From: Chitinophagaceae bacterium
GTDB taxonomy: Bacteria > Bacteroidota > Bacteroidia > Chitinophagales > Chitinophagaceae
DNA length: 5,212 nt
NCBI GenBank assembly: GCA_003135585.1
Contig: PLCH01000149.1
Coordinates: forward strand, 4,594 to 9,805
Direction of reading: 5' to 3'
Both the position numbers and the translations under genes were made by a program. This document shows positions 1 to 5,212 of the stretch, in pieces. Every line of letters begins with the position of its first letter. Positions within the stretch are counted from its first letter, which is position 1. Below the pieces are notes generated by a model, which worked only from the letters and a program-made list of their open reading frames with translations, was not told the origin of the DNA and did no database searches.

Positions 1-642
1 CTCAATATGTATGGGCGGGACCGGTTCAGATAAATGTTTTTTTGTGATGCCTGCCGTCAGTAACGCCTGCTCATACCATTTCAATGTATAAATATCAAAC
101 AACCCGGTGGCAGATGCAATGGAATAGTCCACCTGAAATTTTCCGAAAAATCTGAACCAGATATATTCTTTTATGGAAATAAATTTTTCTGTATGCTGAA
201 ATATCTTGGGCTCTTTTTCTTTCAGCCACATTATTTTGCATAAGGGCGACATGGGATGAATAGGAGTGCCTGTGTGTTCATAGATATTTCGGCCTATGTC
301 TGTATTTTTTAGGCTGGCCGCAAACTCTTTGCTCCGCAGGTCTGCCCAGCTCATCGCCCGCGTCAAAGCTGTTCCGTTTTTATCGACCGCGATGAGGCTG
401 TGCATGGCACAGCTGAAACTCAAACCGCAGACCCTGGATTGGGATTCCGACTTTTTCAATACCTCATTCACGGTTTTTACAACTGCCTCTAAAAGTAGCT
501 CCGGATCCAATTCGTGCTCTCCCGGATGAAGGGAAATGGCAGAATAGGACTGGTAGGCGCTGGCTAAGACCTGCCCCCCTCTGGCATATGCAATGGCCTT
601 CGTGCCGGAAGTTCCTATATCGATTCCAATAATATACTGCAT
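1..642 (-). CDS. gntK: FGGY-family carbohydrate kinase, probable gluconokinase (N-terminal part; cut by left window edge)
   Basis: Likely phosphorylates D-gluconate with ATP to 6-phosphogluconate in the cytoplasm, feeding the pentose phosphate or Entner-Doudoroff route. The frame is open from an ATG at 642 to the window edge (214 codons), so about 40% of a usual ~500-residue FGGY kinase is visible and the C-terminal ATP-binding half lies outside. Visible motifs are the N-terminal phosphate loop D8-I-G-T-S-G-T-K15, the sugar-site segment CAMHSL (78-83), SWADLR (98-103), TGTPIHPMSPL (124-134), and IKEY followed by VDYSIASATG (171-180), where D172 aligns with the catalytic base of FGGY kinases. 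CAMHS, TGTPIHPM and VDYSxASA closely resemble my memory of Bacillus GntK, which favours gluconokinase over xylulokinase or glycerol kinase. The gene starts 35 bp after the amylase stop without a Shine-Dalgarno sequence and is probably cotranscribed. Family assignment is firm; substrate is inferred. Confidence 0.88.
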   Translation of the reverse strand, partial: MQYIIGIDIGTSGTKAIAYARGGQVLASAYQSYSAISLHPGEHELDPELLLEAVVKTVNEVLKKSESQSRVCGLSFSCAMHSLIAVDKNGTALTRAMSWADLRSKEFAASLKNTDIGRNIYEHTGTPIHPMSPLCKIMWLKEKEPKIFQHTEKFISIKEYIWFRFFGKFQVDYSIASATGLFDIYTLKWYEQALLTAGITKKHLSEPVPPIHIE

Positions 643-643
643 C

Positions 644-678
644 AATCAATCGAAGATAATGAATCAATCGAGGATAAT
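644..678. repeat. 18-bp tandem duplication, two copies, in the amylase-kinase gap
   Basis: Two 17-bp copies, at 644-660 and 662-678, read AATCAATCGAAGATAAT and AATCAATCGAGGATAAT on the plus strand. They differ at one base (654 A versus 672 G) and are separated by one base, giving a period of 18. Together they fill almost the whole 35-bp gap. The array reaches the last base of the amylase TAA stop and ends one base before the kinase ATG, so it forms the presumed translation start region of the kinase. It is seen directly; any regulatory role is unknown, and a simple slippage or duplication event is the plainest explanation. Confidence 0.85.
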
Positions 679-2069
679 TATTTGGCGTCGTAATCGAATA
701 CAAGCCATTCCCAGGGTTGCAGTCTGAAAGTACGGTCCGTAGTCATTTTTTCAAGCGTGGAATCAAAAACATTTTTTGTATCACCGTTGATGGCAGTATC
801 CTTTATGTTGAATTGTTGCGGGTGTTTTGAAAAGTTCAGTATAACCAGGACTTTATGTCCGTCTTTCGACCGCAAATAACTGAATACTGCCTCATCAACA
901 CCGGTGGTTAATTTTTTGTATCCTGCGTCTGCCGCCAGTGCCGGGGTTGAAAGGCGAATGGTATTGAGTGTTTTGTAAAAGGGAGCCAGCGAATATTTAC
1001 TCCATTGGATCGTGTCTTTCACAAAAAATTTAAGACGCCGCTTATTGGGTTCTTCCTGTCCGCTATAAATAAGCGGAATACTTTTATTCATTGTAAAAGC
1101 CCACACAGCAAAGGTTTTGTATCCATCCCCAAACCTTTCAAATTCTGTGGCGTTCCAACTGTTCTCATCATGGTTGGTCGTAAAATAAAGGTGGAAGGAA
1201 TTTTTAGGATAAATGCTGTCATTCAGACTGATCACAGAATCCAGTTGGCGAAGTGTTGACTTACCGGAATTTATTCCATAAGCCACATTCATGACACTCC
1301 AGGCATAGGTTGCATCAAAACCGGCAAGGTTGAGCCCGGGCTTTTCACCTTCCGCAAGCATGAATAAAGGTTTTATTTTTCTAAGCGAGCTGATTGCTTC
1401 TTTCCAAAAATCATCCGGCACATTCCAGGCCACATCGCACCGGAAGCCGTCAATATTACTCTCGGTTATCCAGAATTTCATGGCAGCCATCATACTGTCG
1501 CGCATTTCCCTGTTCCCGTAATCCAACTGACGCGTATCAGACCAATCGAAGGGAATTGCCGGTTTCCCTGCGCTGTCCTTTTTGTAAAAACCCGGGTGGG
1601 CTTTGATCCAGGGGTTGTCAGGGGAGGAATGATTCGGAACCCAATCCAGTATGACTTTAAAACCCATTTGCTGGGATTTTTTTACCAATGTTTTCCAGTC
1701 CTCCATAGTGCCAAATTCAGGATTTACAGCATAATAGTCCCGAACAGCATAATAACTACCCAGATCCGAAGACTTGCTTTTCCTTCCTTCAAGTCCAATT
1801 GGATTGATAGGCATAAACCATAATATACCCACCCCCATATCTTTCAGCCTTTGCAATGATTTTTCAAAAGCCTTAAAGGTCCCTTGCGATGAATATTGGC
1901 GCAGGTTGACTTCATAAATGCTGGACTGGTAGCTCCAGGCAGGATGATCAATGATCCCCACTGAATCAACAGGGACCTGGGCGGTATTTTTATTCGAACC
2001 GGTGGATTGACAGGCTGCTAGCAGGAAAATATACACAGAAAGCAAGAGGCCGGGAATTCGATTTTGCAT
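678..2069 (-). CDS. GH13 alpha-amylase-family glycoside hydrolase, lipoprotein
   Basis: A 463-residue secreted enzyme predicted to cleave or rearrange alpha-glucosidic bonds in starch, glycogen or malto-oligosaccharides. Residues 1-20 form a lipoprotein signal: a hydrophobic stretch ending in the lipobox L17-A-A-C20. The GH13 barrel begins near IYEVNLRQYS (51-60). All conserved regions are present: region I DWVPNH (142-147), region II GFRCD with nucleophile D212, region III FMLAE with general acid E240, and region IV TNHD with D301. A short beta-rich domain (about 390-463) closes the protein, giving a normal compact GH13 length. The residues after C20 (QSTGSNKN) are not acidic, so a surface-export signal is not evident and a periplasm-facing location is more likely. 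It starts 30 bp after the desulfurase stop with no promoter box, consistent with cotranscription. No SusC/SusD genes adjoin it. The subfamily and exact substrate cannot be read from motifs alone. Confidence 0.93.
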   Translation of the reverse strand: MQNRIPGLLLSVYIFLLAACQSTGSNKNTAQVPVDSVGIIDHPAWSYQSSIYEVNLRQYSSQGTFKAFEKSLQRLKDMGVGILWFMPINPIGLEGRKSKSSDLGSYYAVRDYYAVNPEFGTMEDWKTLVKKSQQMGFKVILDWVPNHSSPDNPWIKAHPGFYKKDSAGKPAIPFDWSDTRQLDYGNREMRDSMMAAMKFWITESNIDGFRCDVAWNVPDDFWKEAISSLRKIKPLFMLAEGEKPGLNLAGFDATYAWSVMNVAYGINSGKSTLRQLDSVISLNDSIYPKNSFHLYFTTNHDENSWNATEFERFGDGYKTFAVWAFTMNKSIPLIYSGQEEPNKRRLKFFVKDTIQWSKYSLAPFYKTLNTIRLSTPALAADAGYKKLTTGVDEAVFSYLRSKDGHKVLVILNFSKHPQQFNIKDTAINGDTKNVFDSTLEKMTTDRTFRLQPWEWLVFDYDAK

Positions 2070-2099
2070 ATGCTGTATTTTAGAAAGAGGTATCGATTT

Positions 2100-3227
2100 T
2101 TAAATAAAGTCTTTTAACTTATCCACCACAATATTGATTTCTTCTTTTGTATTGTGTTTGCTGAACGAAAACCGAACCGTTACCTGGTTTGGATTACTAT
2201 TAATGGCCCTTATGACGTGGGAGCCTTGTTCCACCCCACTGGTACAGGCACTCCCACCCGATGCACAGATGTGATGGATATCAAGATTAAATAAGATCAT
2301 CTCACTCTTTTCGGTTTTTGGAAAACTTACACTTAGGACCGTATACAAGCTTCTCCCCAATGGGTCACCATTGAAGGAAACATTTTTTATTTGTTTCTTC
2401 AGGGTATCCATCATGTAGAGTTTTAAATCCATAATGTAACCGCTCTCAACCTTATAATTTGCATTAGCCAGTTCAAGCGCCTTGGCAAAGCCCACAATCC
2501 CGTACAAATTTTCTGTTCCGGCCCTCATATTGCGTTCCTGTGATCCCCCTAGAATATAAGGTTGAATCTTAACATTTTCATTAATGTACAATAAGCCCGC
2601 TCCTTTAGGGCCATGAAATTTATGTCCTGCCCCTGTAATGAAATGTACAGGTGTGTTCCGAAGGTCGAATGGAAAGTGTCCAACGGTTTGAACGGTATCT
2701 GAATGAAAAATAGCCCCGTATAATTTGCATAACCCGCCGGTTGAATGGATATCGAGCATATTGCCTATCTCATTGTTGGCATGCATAAGGGTAACCAGAC
2801 ATTTTTGTTCGCTCCCTGCAAGAAGGCGTTCAAGGTCTTTGAGGTCAATATGGCCATCCGGCAGAATGTTGACAAAGCTCAGAGCAACTTCGCTTGATTT
2901 ATGCAAATGTTCCACGGTATGCAAAGTTGCATGGTGCTCCAGGGCAGACGTAATGATATGCCTGCAGCCCAGATCTCTCACAGCCGCGTTGATTGCCGTG
3001 TTGCTGCTTTCTGTTCCGCCACTTGTAAAAAATATTTCGGCCGGGTGGGCATTTAATATTTTGGCAACCGATTTTCTTGCTGTTTCAATCGCCATCCTGC
3101 TTTCTCTTCCATAGGAATAAATAGAAGAAGGATTACCAAACTTATCGGTAAGATAAGGCATCATGACTTCCATGACCTGGGCATCGAGGGATGTGGTTGC
3201 AGCATTATCAAAATAAATTCTTTGCAT
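2100..3227 (-). CDS. Cysteine desulfurase, NifS/IscS type (class V aminotransferase fold)
   Basis: A 375-residue cytosolic PLP enzyme that removes sulfur from L-cysteine, leaving alanine and an enzyme persulfide for Fe-S cluster assembly or tRNA thiolation. The N-terminus IYFDNAATT (4-12) is typical. Other landmarks are the phosphate-binding SGGTESSN (69-76), EHHA (97-100) with the PLP-stacking H98, HSDTVQ (175-180) with D177 facing the pyridine nitrogen, and GAGHKFHGPKG (199-209) with the Schiff-base K203. RAGTEN spans 235-240, the catalytic C328 sits in GGSACTSG (324-331), and R352 is the likely substrate-carboxylate arginine. The SACTSG loop places it in the NifS/IscS group rather than the SufS group. 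Its length is slightly below the ~400 of IscS. No IscU, SufBCD, MnmA or other sulfur-transfer partner is visible, so the acceptor is unknown; I leave the symbol blank because iscS, nifS and related names cannot be separated here. The ATG at 3227 immediately follows a promoter-like box. Confidence 0.94.
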   Translation of the reverse strand: MQRIYFDNAATTSLDAQVMEVMMPYLTDKFGNPSSIYSYGRESRMAIETARKSVAKILNAHPAEIFFTSGGTESSNTAINAAVRDLGCRHIITSALEHHATLHTVEHLHKSSEVALSFVNILPDGHIDLKDLERLLAGSEQKCLVTLMHANNEIGNMLDIHSTGGLCKLYGAIFHSDTVQTVGHFPFDLRNTPVHFITGAGHKFHGPKGAGLLYINENVKIQPYILGGSQERNMRAGTENLYGIVGFAKALELANANYKVESGYIMDLKLYMMDTLKKQIKNVSFNGDPLGRSLYTVLSVSFPKTEKSEMILFNLDIHHICASGGSACTSGVEQGSHVIRAINSNPNQVTVRFSFSKHNTKEEINIVVDKLKDFI

Positions 3228-3232
3228 AGCGG

Positions 3233-3240
3233 CAAAGATA
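3233..3240 (-). promoter_or_regulatory. Candidate Bacteroidota -7 box for the cysteine desulfurase
   Basis: Read on the minus strand this is TATCTTTG, a full match to the TAnnTTTG -7 consensus of Bacteroidota primary sigma factors. Only 5 bases (CCGCT) separate it from the ATG at 3227, so a transcript starting there would have almost no leader. No TTG -33 element is seen at the expected spacing. It would allow the desulfurase and downstream genes to be expressed apart from the mutase. The consensus is established; activity here is inferred. Confidence 0.5.
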
Positions 3241-3258
3241 ATGCATGAAGCTTTTGGG

Positions 3259-4638
3259 TCAGATAAACTCTTTAATATCCTGCATTAAACGCAAAGCAAT
3301 ATTATTGGCGGTTGTTTCAAAATTACTTTCCGCGTAAATACGGATGATGGGCTCTGTATTTGAGGTTCGCAGATGCACCCAATCCTTGTCAAATTCAATC
3401 TTCAGACCGTCCTCCGTATTGGCAGGCTGATTTTTATATTTCCTTTTGATCTTTTCAAAGATCTCATTCACATTGATCCCGTTTTGCAATTCAATCTTAT
3501 TTTTAGAAATAAAATAATCAGGAAACCTTGCCCTGAATGATTTTATGCCATTTTTATGCTGGGAGAGGGCGCTTAGGAAAAGGCCAATACCTATCAGCGC
3601 ATCCCTGCCAAAATGAAGATCAGGAACAATGATCCCTCCATTTCCCTCGCCACCGATCACGGCATTCACTTCTTTCATTTTGTTTACAACATTCACCTCA
3701 CCGACCGCGGATGAAAAATATTGACCGCCATGTTTAAGCGTAATTTCTTTAAGGGCTTTGGTACTGCTCATATTACTCACCGAATTGCCTGCCTTTTTAC
3801 TTAGGACATAGTCCGCTACTGCCACCAGCGTGTATTCCTCCCCGAACATGCTTCCATCCTCGCAGACAAAGCAGAGCCTGTCTACATCAGGATCTACTGC
3901 AATGCCCATATTTGCCTTTGACTTTTGCACTGCCGAACTCAAGGCAGCCAGGTTTTCCGGCAGGGGTTCTGGATTATGGGCAAATCTGCCGTTCACCTCT
4001 TCATTAAGAACAATCACCTCCTCCACGCCGAGCTCCCTTAGAAGCGGAGGAATAAACAAAGCCCCTGTTGAATTGATCGCATCCAACACCACTTTATACT
4101 TCTTTTGCCGGATCGCTTTAACATCGACAAGAGGATAATTTACTACCGCACTGATGTGTCGTTGCAAATAGGAGTTGGTTTCGATGTACTGGCCTAATTT
4201 GTCAACGGGGCTAAAGAAAAATTCTTCTTTTTTCGCCTTATCAAGCACAACAGCTCCATATTCGGCATTGATAAACTCCCCTTTGTTATTAAGCAGTTTA
4301 AGAGCATTCCATTCTTTAGGATTGTGGCTGGCCGTAATTATTATTCCTCCCGAAGCCTGCTCCCACAAAACAGCCAATTCCACCGTAGGGGTGGTGGACA
4401 AACCCAGGTCAACAACGTCCAGTCCCATTCCAGTCAATGTGCTTGCCACCAAATCCCTGACCATTTCACCACTAATACGTCCATCCCGGCCGATTACAAT
4501 TTTTTTCCCTGCATATTTATCCTTGATCCAGCTTCCATACGCCGCAGTAAATTTTACGATATCCAAAGGAGACAAATTGTCCCCCGGTCTTCCGCCAATG
4601 GTCCCCCTGATGCCGGATATACTCTTTATCAATGCCAC
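3259..4638 (-). CDS. glmM: Phosphohexomutase, probable phosphoglucosamine mutase (alpha-D-phosphohexomutase superfamily)
   Basis: A 459-residue cytosolic enzyme that moves a phosphate between C6 and C1 of a hexose. The most likely reaction is glucosamine-6-phosphate to glucosamine-1-phosphate, for UDP-GlcNAc and cell-wall synthesis. Key features are the N-terminal SISGIRGTIGG (6-16), the phosphoserine loop TASHNP with S104, the Mg-binding loop DPDVDR (249-254; D249, D251, D253), the sugar-binding loop GEGNGG (330-335), and the C-terminal phosphate-binding RTSNTEP (424-430). All four domains are complete and the length is normal. Translation starts at GTG: an in-frame TAA lies five codons upstream, no ATG is available, and the ALIKSISGIRGTIGG start matches family N-termini. 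GEGNGG and SNTEP differ from the usual bacterial GlmM forms GEQSGH and SGTEP and resemble phosphomannomutase or archaeal-type members, so phosphoglucomutase or phosphomannomutase activity is possible. It is the first gene of the minus-strand series. Confidence 0.9.
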   Translation of the reverse strand: MALIKSISGIRGTIGGRPGDNLSPLDIVKFTAAYGSWIKDKYAGKKIVIGRDGRISGEMVRDLVASTLTGMGLDVVDLGLSTTPTVELAVLWEQASGGIIITASHNPKEWNALKLLNNKGEFINAEYGAVVLDKAKKEEFFFSPVDKLGQYIETNSYLQRHISAVVNYPLVDVKAIRQKKYKVVLDAINSTGALFIPPLLRELGVEEVIVLNEEVNGRFAHNPEPLPENLAALSSAVQKSKANMGIAVDPDVDRLCFVCEDGSMFGEEYTLVAVADYVLSKKAGNSVSNMSSTKALKEITLKHGGQYFSSAVGEVNVVNKMKEVNAVIGGEGNGGIIVPDLHFGRDALIGIGLFLSALSQHKNGIKSFRARFPDYFISKNKIELQNGINVNEIFEKIKRKYKNQPANTEDGLKIEFDKDWVHLRTSNTEPIIRIYAESNFETTANNIALRLMQDIKEFI

Positions 4639-4661
4639 TTTTGTTAAGGTTTAATATGATG

Positions 4662-4669
4662 CAAAAATA
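4662..4669 (-). promoter_or_regulatory. Candidate -7 box for the phosphohexomutase
   Basis: On the minus strand this reads TATTTTTG, matching TAnnTTTG. It ends 23 bases before the GTG start at 4638, so a short leader of roughly 15-20 nt is expected. A TTG at 4684-4682 on the same strand is only about 12 bp upstream, closer than the usual -33 spacing, so the upstream element is weak or absent. Assignment rests on the consensus and on position in a divergent gap. Confidence 0.5.
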
Positions 4670-4703
4670 AGGGTTTGGCTGCAAGGCACTGATTTATATA
4701 ATG

Positions 4704-4731
4704 GGCCATGAAACTCAATTATGTTCAGGCC
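4704..4731. repeat. Imperfect inverted repeat in the divergent promoter region
   Basis: GGCC-A-TGAA (4704-4712) can pair with TTCA-GGCC (4724-4731), giving an 8-bp stem with one unpaired A at 4708 and an 11-base loop. It lies upstream of both candidate promoters, about 35 bp from the mutase box and 45 bp from the methyltransferase box. It could be an operator-like site for a dimeric regulator or chance. It is not followed by a proper T-run, so a terminator is unlikely. Confidence 0.3.
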
Positions 4732-4776
4732 TTTAGGATGTAAAAAAATCTAAAAAGTGATTAACTCGGGTTCCCC

Positions 4777-4784
4777 TACTTTTG
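4777..4784 (+). promoter_or_regulatory. Candidate -7 box for the methyltransferase
   Basis: TACTTTTG fits TAnnTTTG on the plus strand and stands 18 bases before the ATG at 4803, a typical leader for this phylum. No TTG is seen about 20 bp further upstream, so only half of the known bipartite promoter is supported. Activity is inferred. Confidence 0.5.
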
Positions 4785-4802
4785 TCAAAAAGATTCATTC
4801 GC

Positions 4803-5212
4803 ATGCCCCTGTCCGAAAATTGGTTTCTGGAGTGGTTCAATTCTCCTTATTATCATCTATTATATTTTGAAAGGGATGAAAAAGAAGCAGCTTCTTTTAT
4901 AGCCCGGCTTATCGCTCACCTCCGTATACATCCCTCAGCTTTGATAGTTGACGTAGCCTGTGGAAAAGGGCGTCATTCCAGACTATTATCTGAAAAGGGG
5001 TTTGACGTGACAGGAATAGACATTTCCCTGGACAGCATTGCATTTGCCAAAAGATTTGAAAATGACCATCTTCATTTTTTTCAGCATGACATGCGCCTGC
5101 CCTTTTGGATCAACTATTTTGACTATGCCTTCAATTTCTTTTCTAGTTTTGGGTATTTTAGGACGGAGCGGGAGCATTACAACGCCATCCGGAGTATTAC
5201 CCAGTCCCTGAA
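4803..5212 (+). CDS. Class I SAM-dependent methyltransferase (N-terminal part; cut by right window edge)
   Basis: Open from an ATG at 4803 to the window end: 136 codons plus two bases. The product is a soluble Rossmann-fold methyltransferase. A leading segment WFLEWFNSPYYHLLYFERDE (7-26) is characteristic of a small family common in Bacteroidota. Motif I is VDVACGKGRHS (49-59), the glycine-rich SAM-binding loop; the acidic residue closing strand beta-2 is D73 in GIDIS (71-75). A later segment HDMRLPF (95-101) corresponds to the adenine-contact region, followed by FDYAFNFFSSFGYF (106-119) at the motif IV strand. The family is usually about 240-250 residues, so roughly half is present. The substrate is unknown: the methyltransferase 11/25-type domain does not tell small molecule from macromolecule targets. 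It is transcribed away from the mutase and has its own promoter-like box. The chosen ATG places the conserved WF-EWF segment directly after the start, as in relatives. Confidence 0.9.
   Translation, partial: MPLSENWFLEWFNSPYYHLLYFERDEKEAASFIARLIAHLRIHPSALIVDVACGKGRHSRLLSEKGFDVTGIDISLDSIAFAKRFENDHLHFFQHDMRLPFWINYFDYAFNFFSSFGYFRTEREHYNAIRSITQSL

Larger units (their letters stand above)
4639..4802. other. Divergent intergenic region between the mutase and the methyltransferase
   Basis: This 164-bp AT-rich stretch is the only sizeable non-coding region in the window and separates two genes read away from each other. It holds a TAnnTTTG box for each direction and one imperfect inverted repeat, each listed separately. 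I see no open frame of note, no Shine-Dalgarno sequence before either gene, no tRNA or riboswitch-like structure, and no terminator, as expected for a divergent promoter region. Confidence 0.75.

Noticed and set aside
464..703. 79-codon minus-strand frame overlapping the kinase and amylase ends
   Set aside because: It overlaps the kinase start in another frame; the kinase frame shows clear FGGY motifs, and this one shows no recognisable domain.
2725..3114. 129-codon plus-strand frame opposite the cysteine desulfurase
   Set aside because: Antisense to conserved PLP-enzyme sequence, with low-complexity content and no promoter or motif.
3228..3258. Short palindromes AAGCTT and ATGCAT in the mutase-desulfurase gap as a possible terminator
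   Set aside because: They are 6-bp self-complementary words without a stem-loop or following T-run, so they do not form a credible terminator.
4175..4654. 159-codon plus-strand frame opposite the mutase
   Set aside because: It is antisense to the conserved N-terminal half of a complete phosphohexomutase, and its protein has no family resemblance; a shadow frame.
4697..4702. TATAAT on the plus strand, resembling a sigma-70 -10 box
   Set aside because: Bacteroidota primary promoters use TAnnTTTG instead, no matching -35 was seen, and a chance hit is expected in AT-rich sequence.
4986..5177. 63-codon minus-strand frame opposite the methyltransferase
   Set aside because: It lies opposite the SAM-binding domain of the methyltransferase and has no supporting motif.

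Overview
The window looks like a stretch of ordinary chromosome from a member of the Bacteroidota, probably a Chitinophaga- or Sphingobacterium-like lineage. Three lines of evidence point this way. No gene has a Shine-Dalgarno sequence. Three genes are preceded by an 8-base TAnnTTTG box, the known -7 element of Bacteroidota promoters. The protein sequences also resemble that phylum, for example the GlmM-type N-terminus (ALIKSISGIRGTIGG) and the short methyltransferase starting near WFLEWFNSPYYH. The genus is inference and no taxonomic marker is present.

Layout: four genes lie head to tail on the minus strand, and a fifth diverges on the plus strand at the right edge. In order of transcription the minus-strand genes are a phosphohexomutase of the GlmM/PMM family (4638 to 3259), a NifS/IscS-type cysteine desulfurase (3227 to 2100), a GH13 alpha-amylase-family lipoprotein (2069 to 678), and an FGGY sugar kinase closest to gluconokinase (642 to the left edge, N-terminal 214 residues only). 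The gaps are 31, 30 and 35 bp with no terminator-like hairpin, so one polycistronic transcript is possible. The desulfurase also has its own promoter-like box. A 164-bp divergent intergenic region (4639-4802) holds candidate promoters for both directions and an inverted repeat. From 4803 to the right edge runs the first 136 codons of a class I SAM-dependent methyltransferase.

Function: the set is a loose mix of central metabolism. It covers amino-sugar or hexose phosphate interconversion, sulfur mobilisation for Fe-S clusters or tRNA thiolation, export-linked alpha-glucan hydrolysis, and gluconate phosphorylation. The amylase lacks SusC/SusD partners in view, so this is not a recognisable polysaccharide utilisation locus. 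No mobile element, CRISPR array, RNA gene or defence system was seen, and I found no convincing new system. The most notable details are an 18-bp tandem duplication at the amylase-kinase junction, a promoter box so close to the desulfurase start that its mRNA may be nearly leaderless, and active-site loops in the mutase that leave its sugar specificity open.
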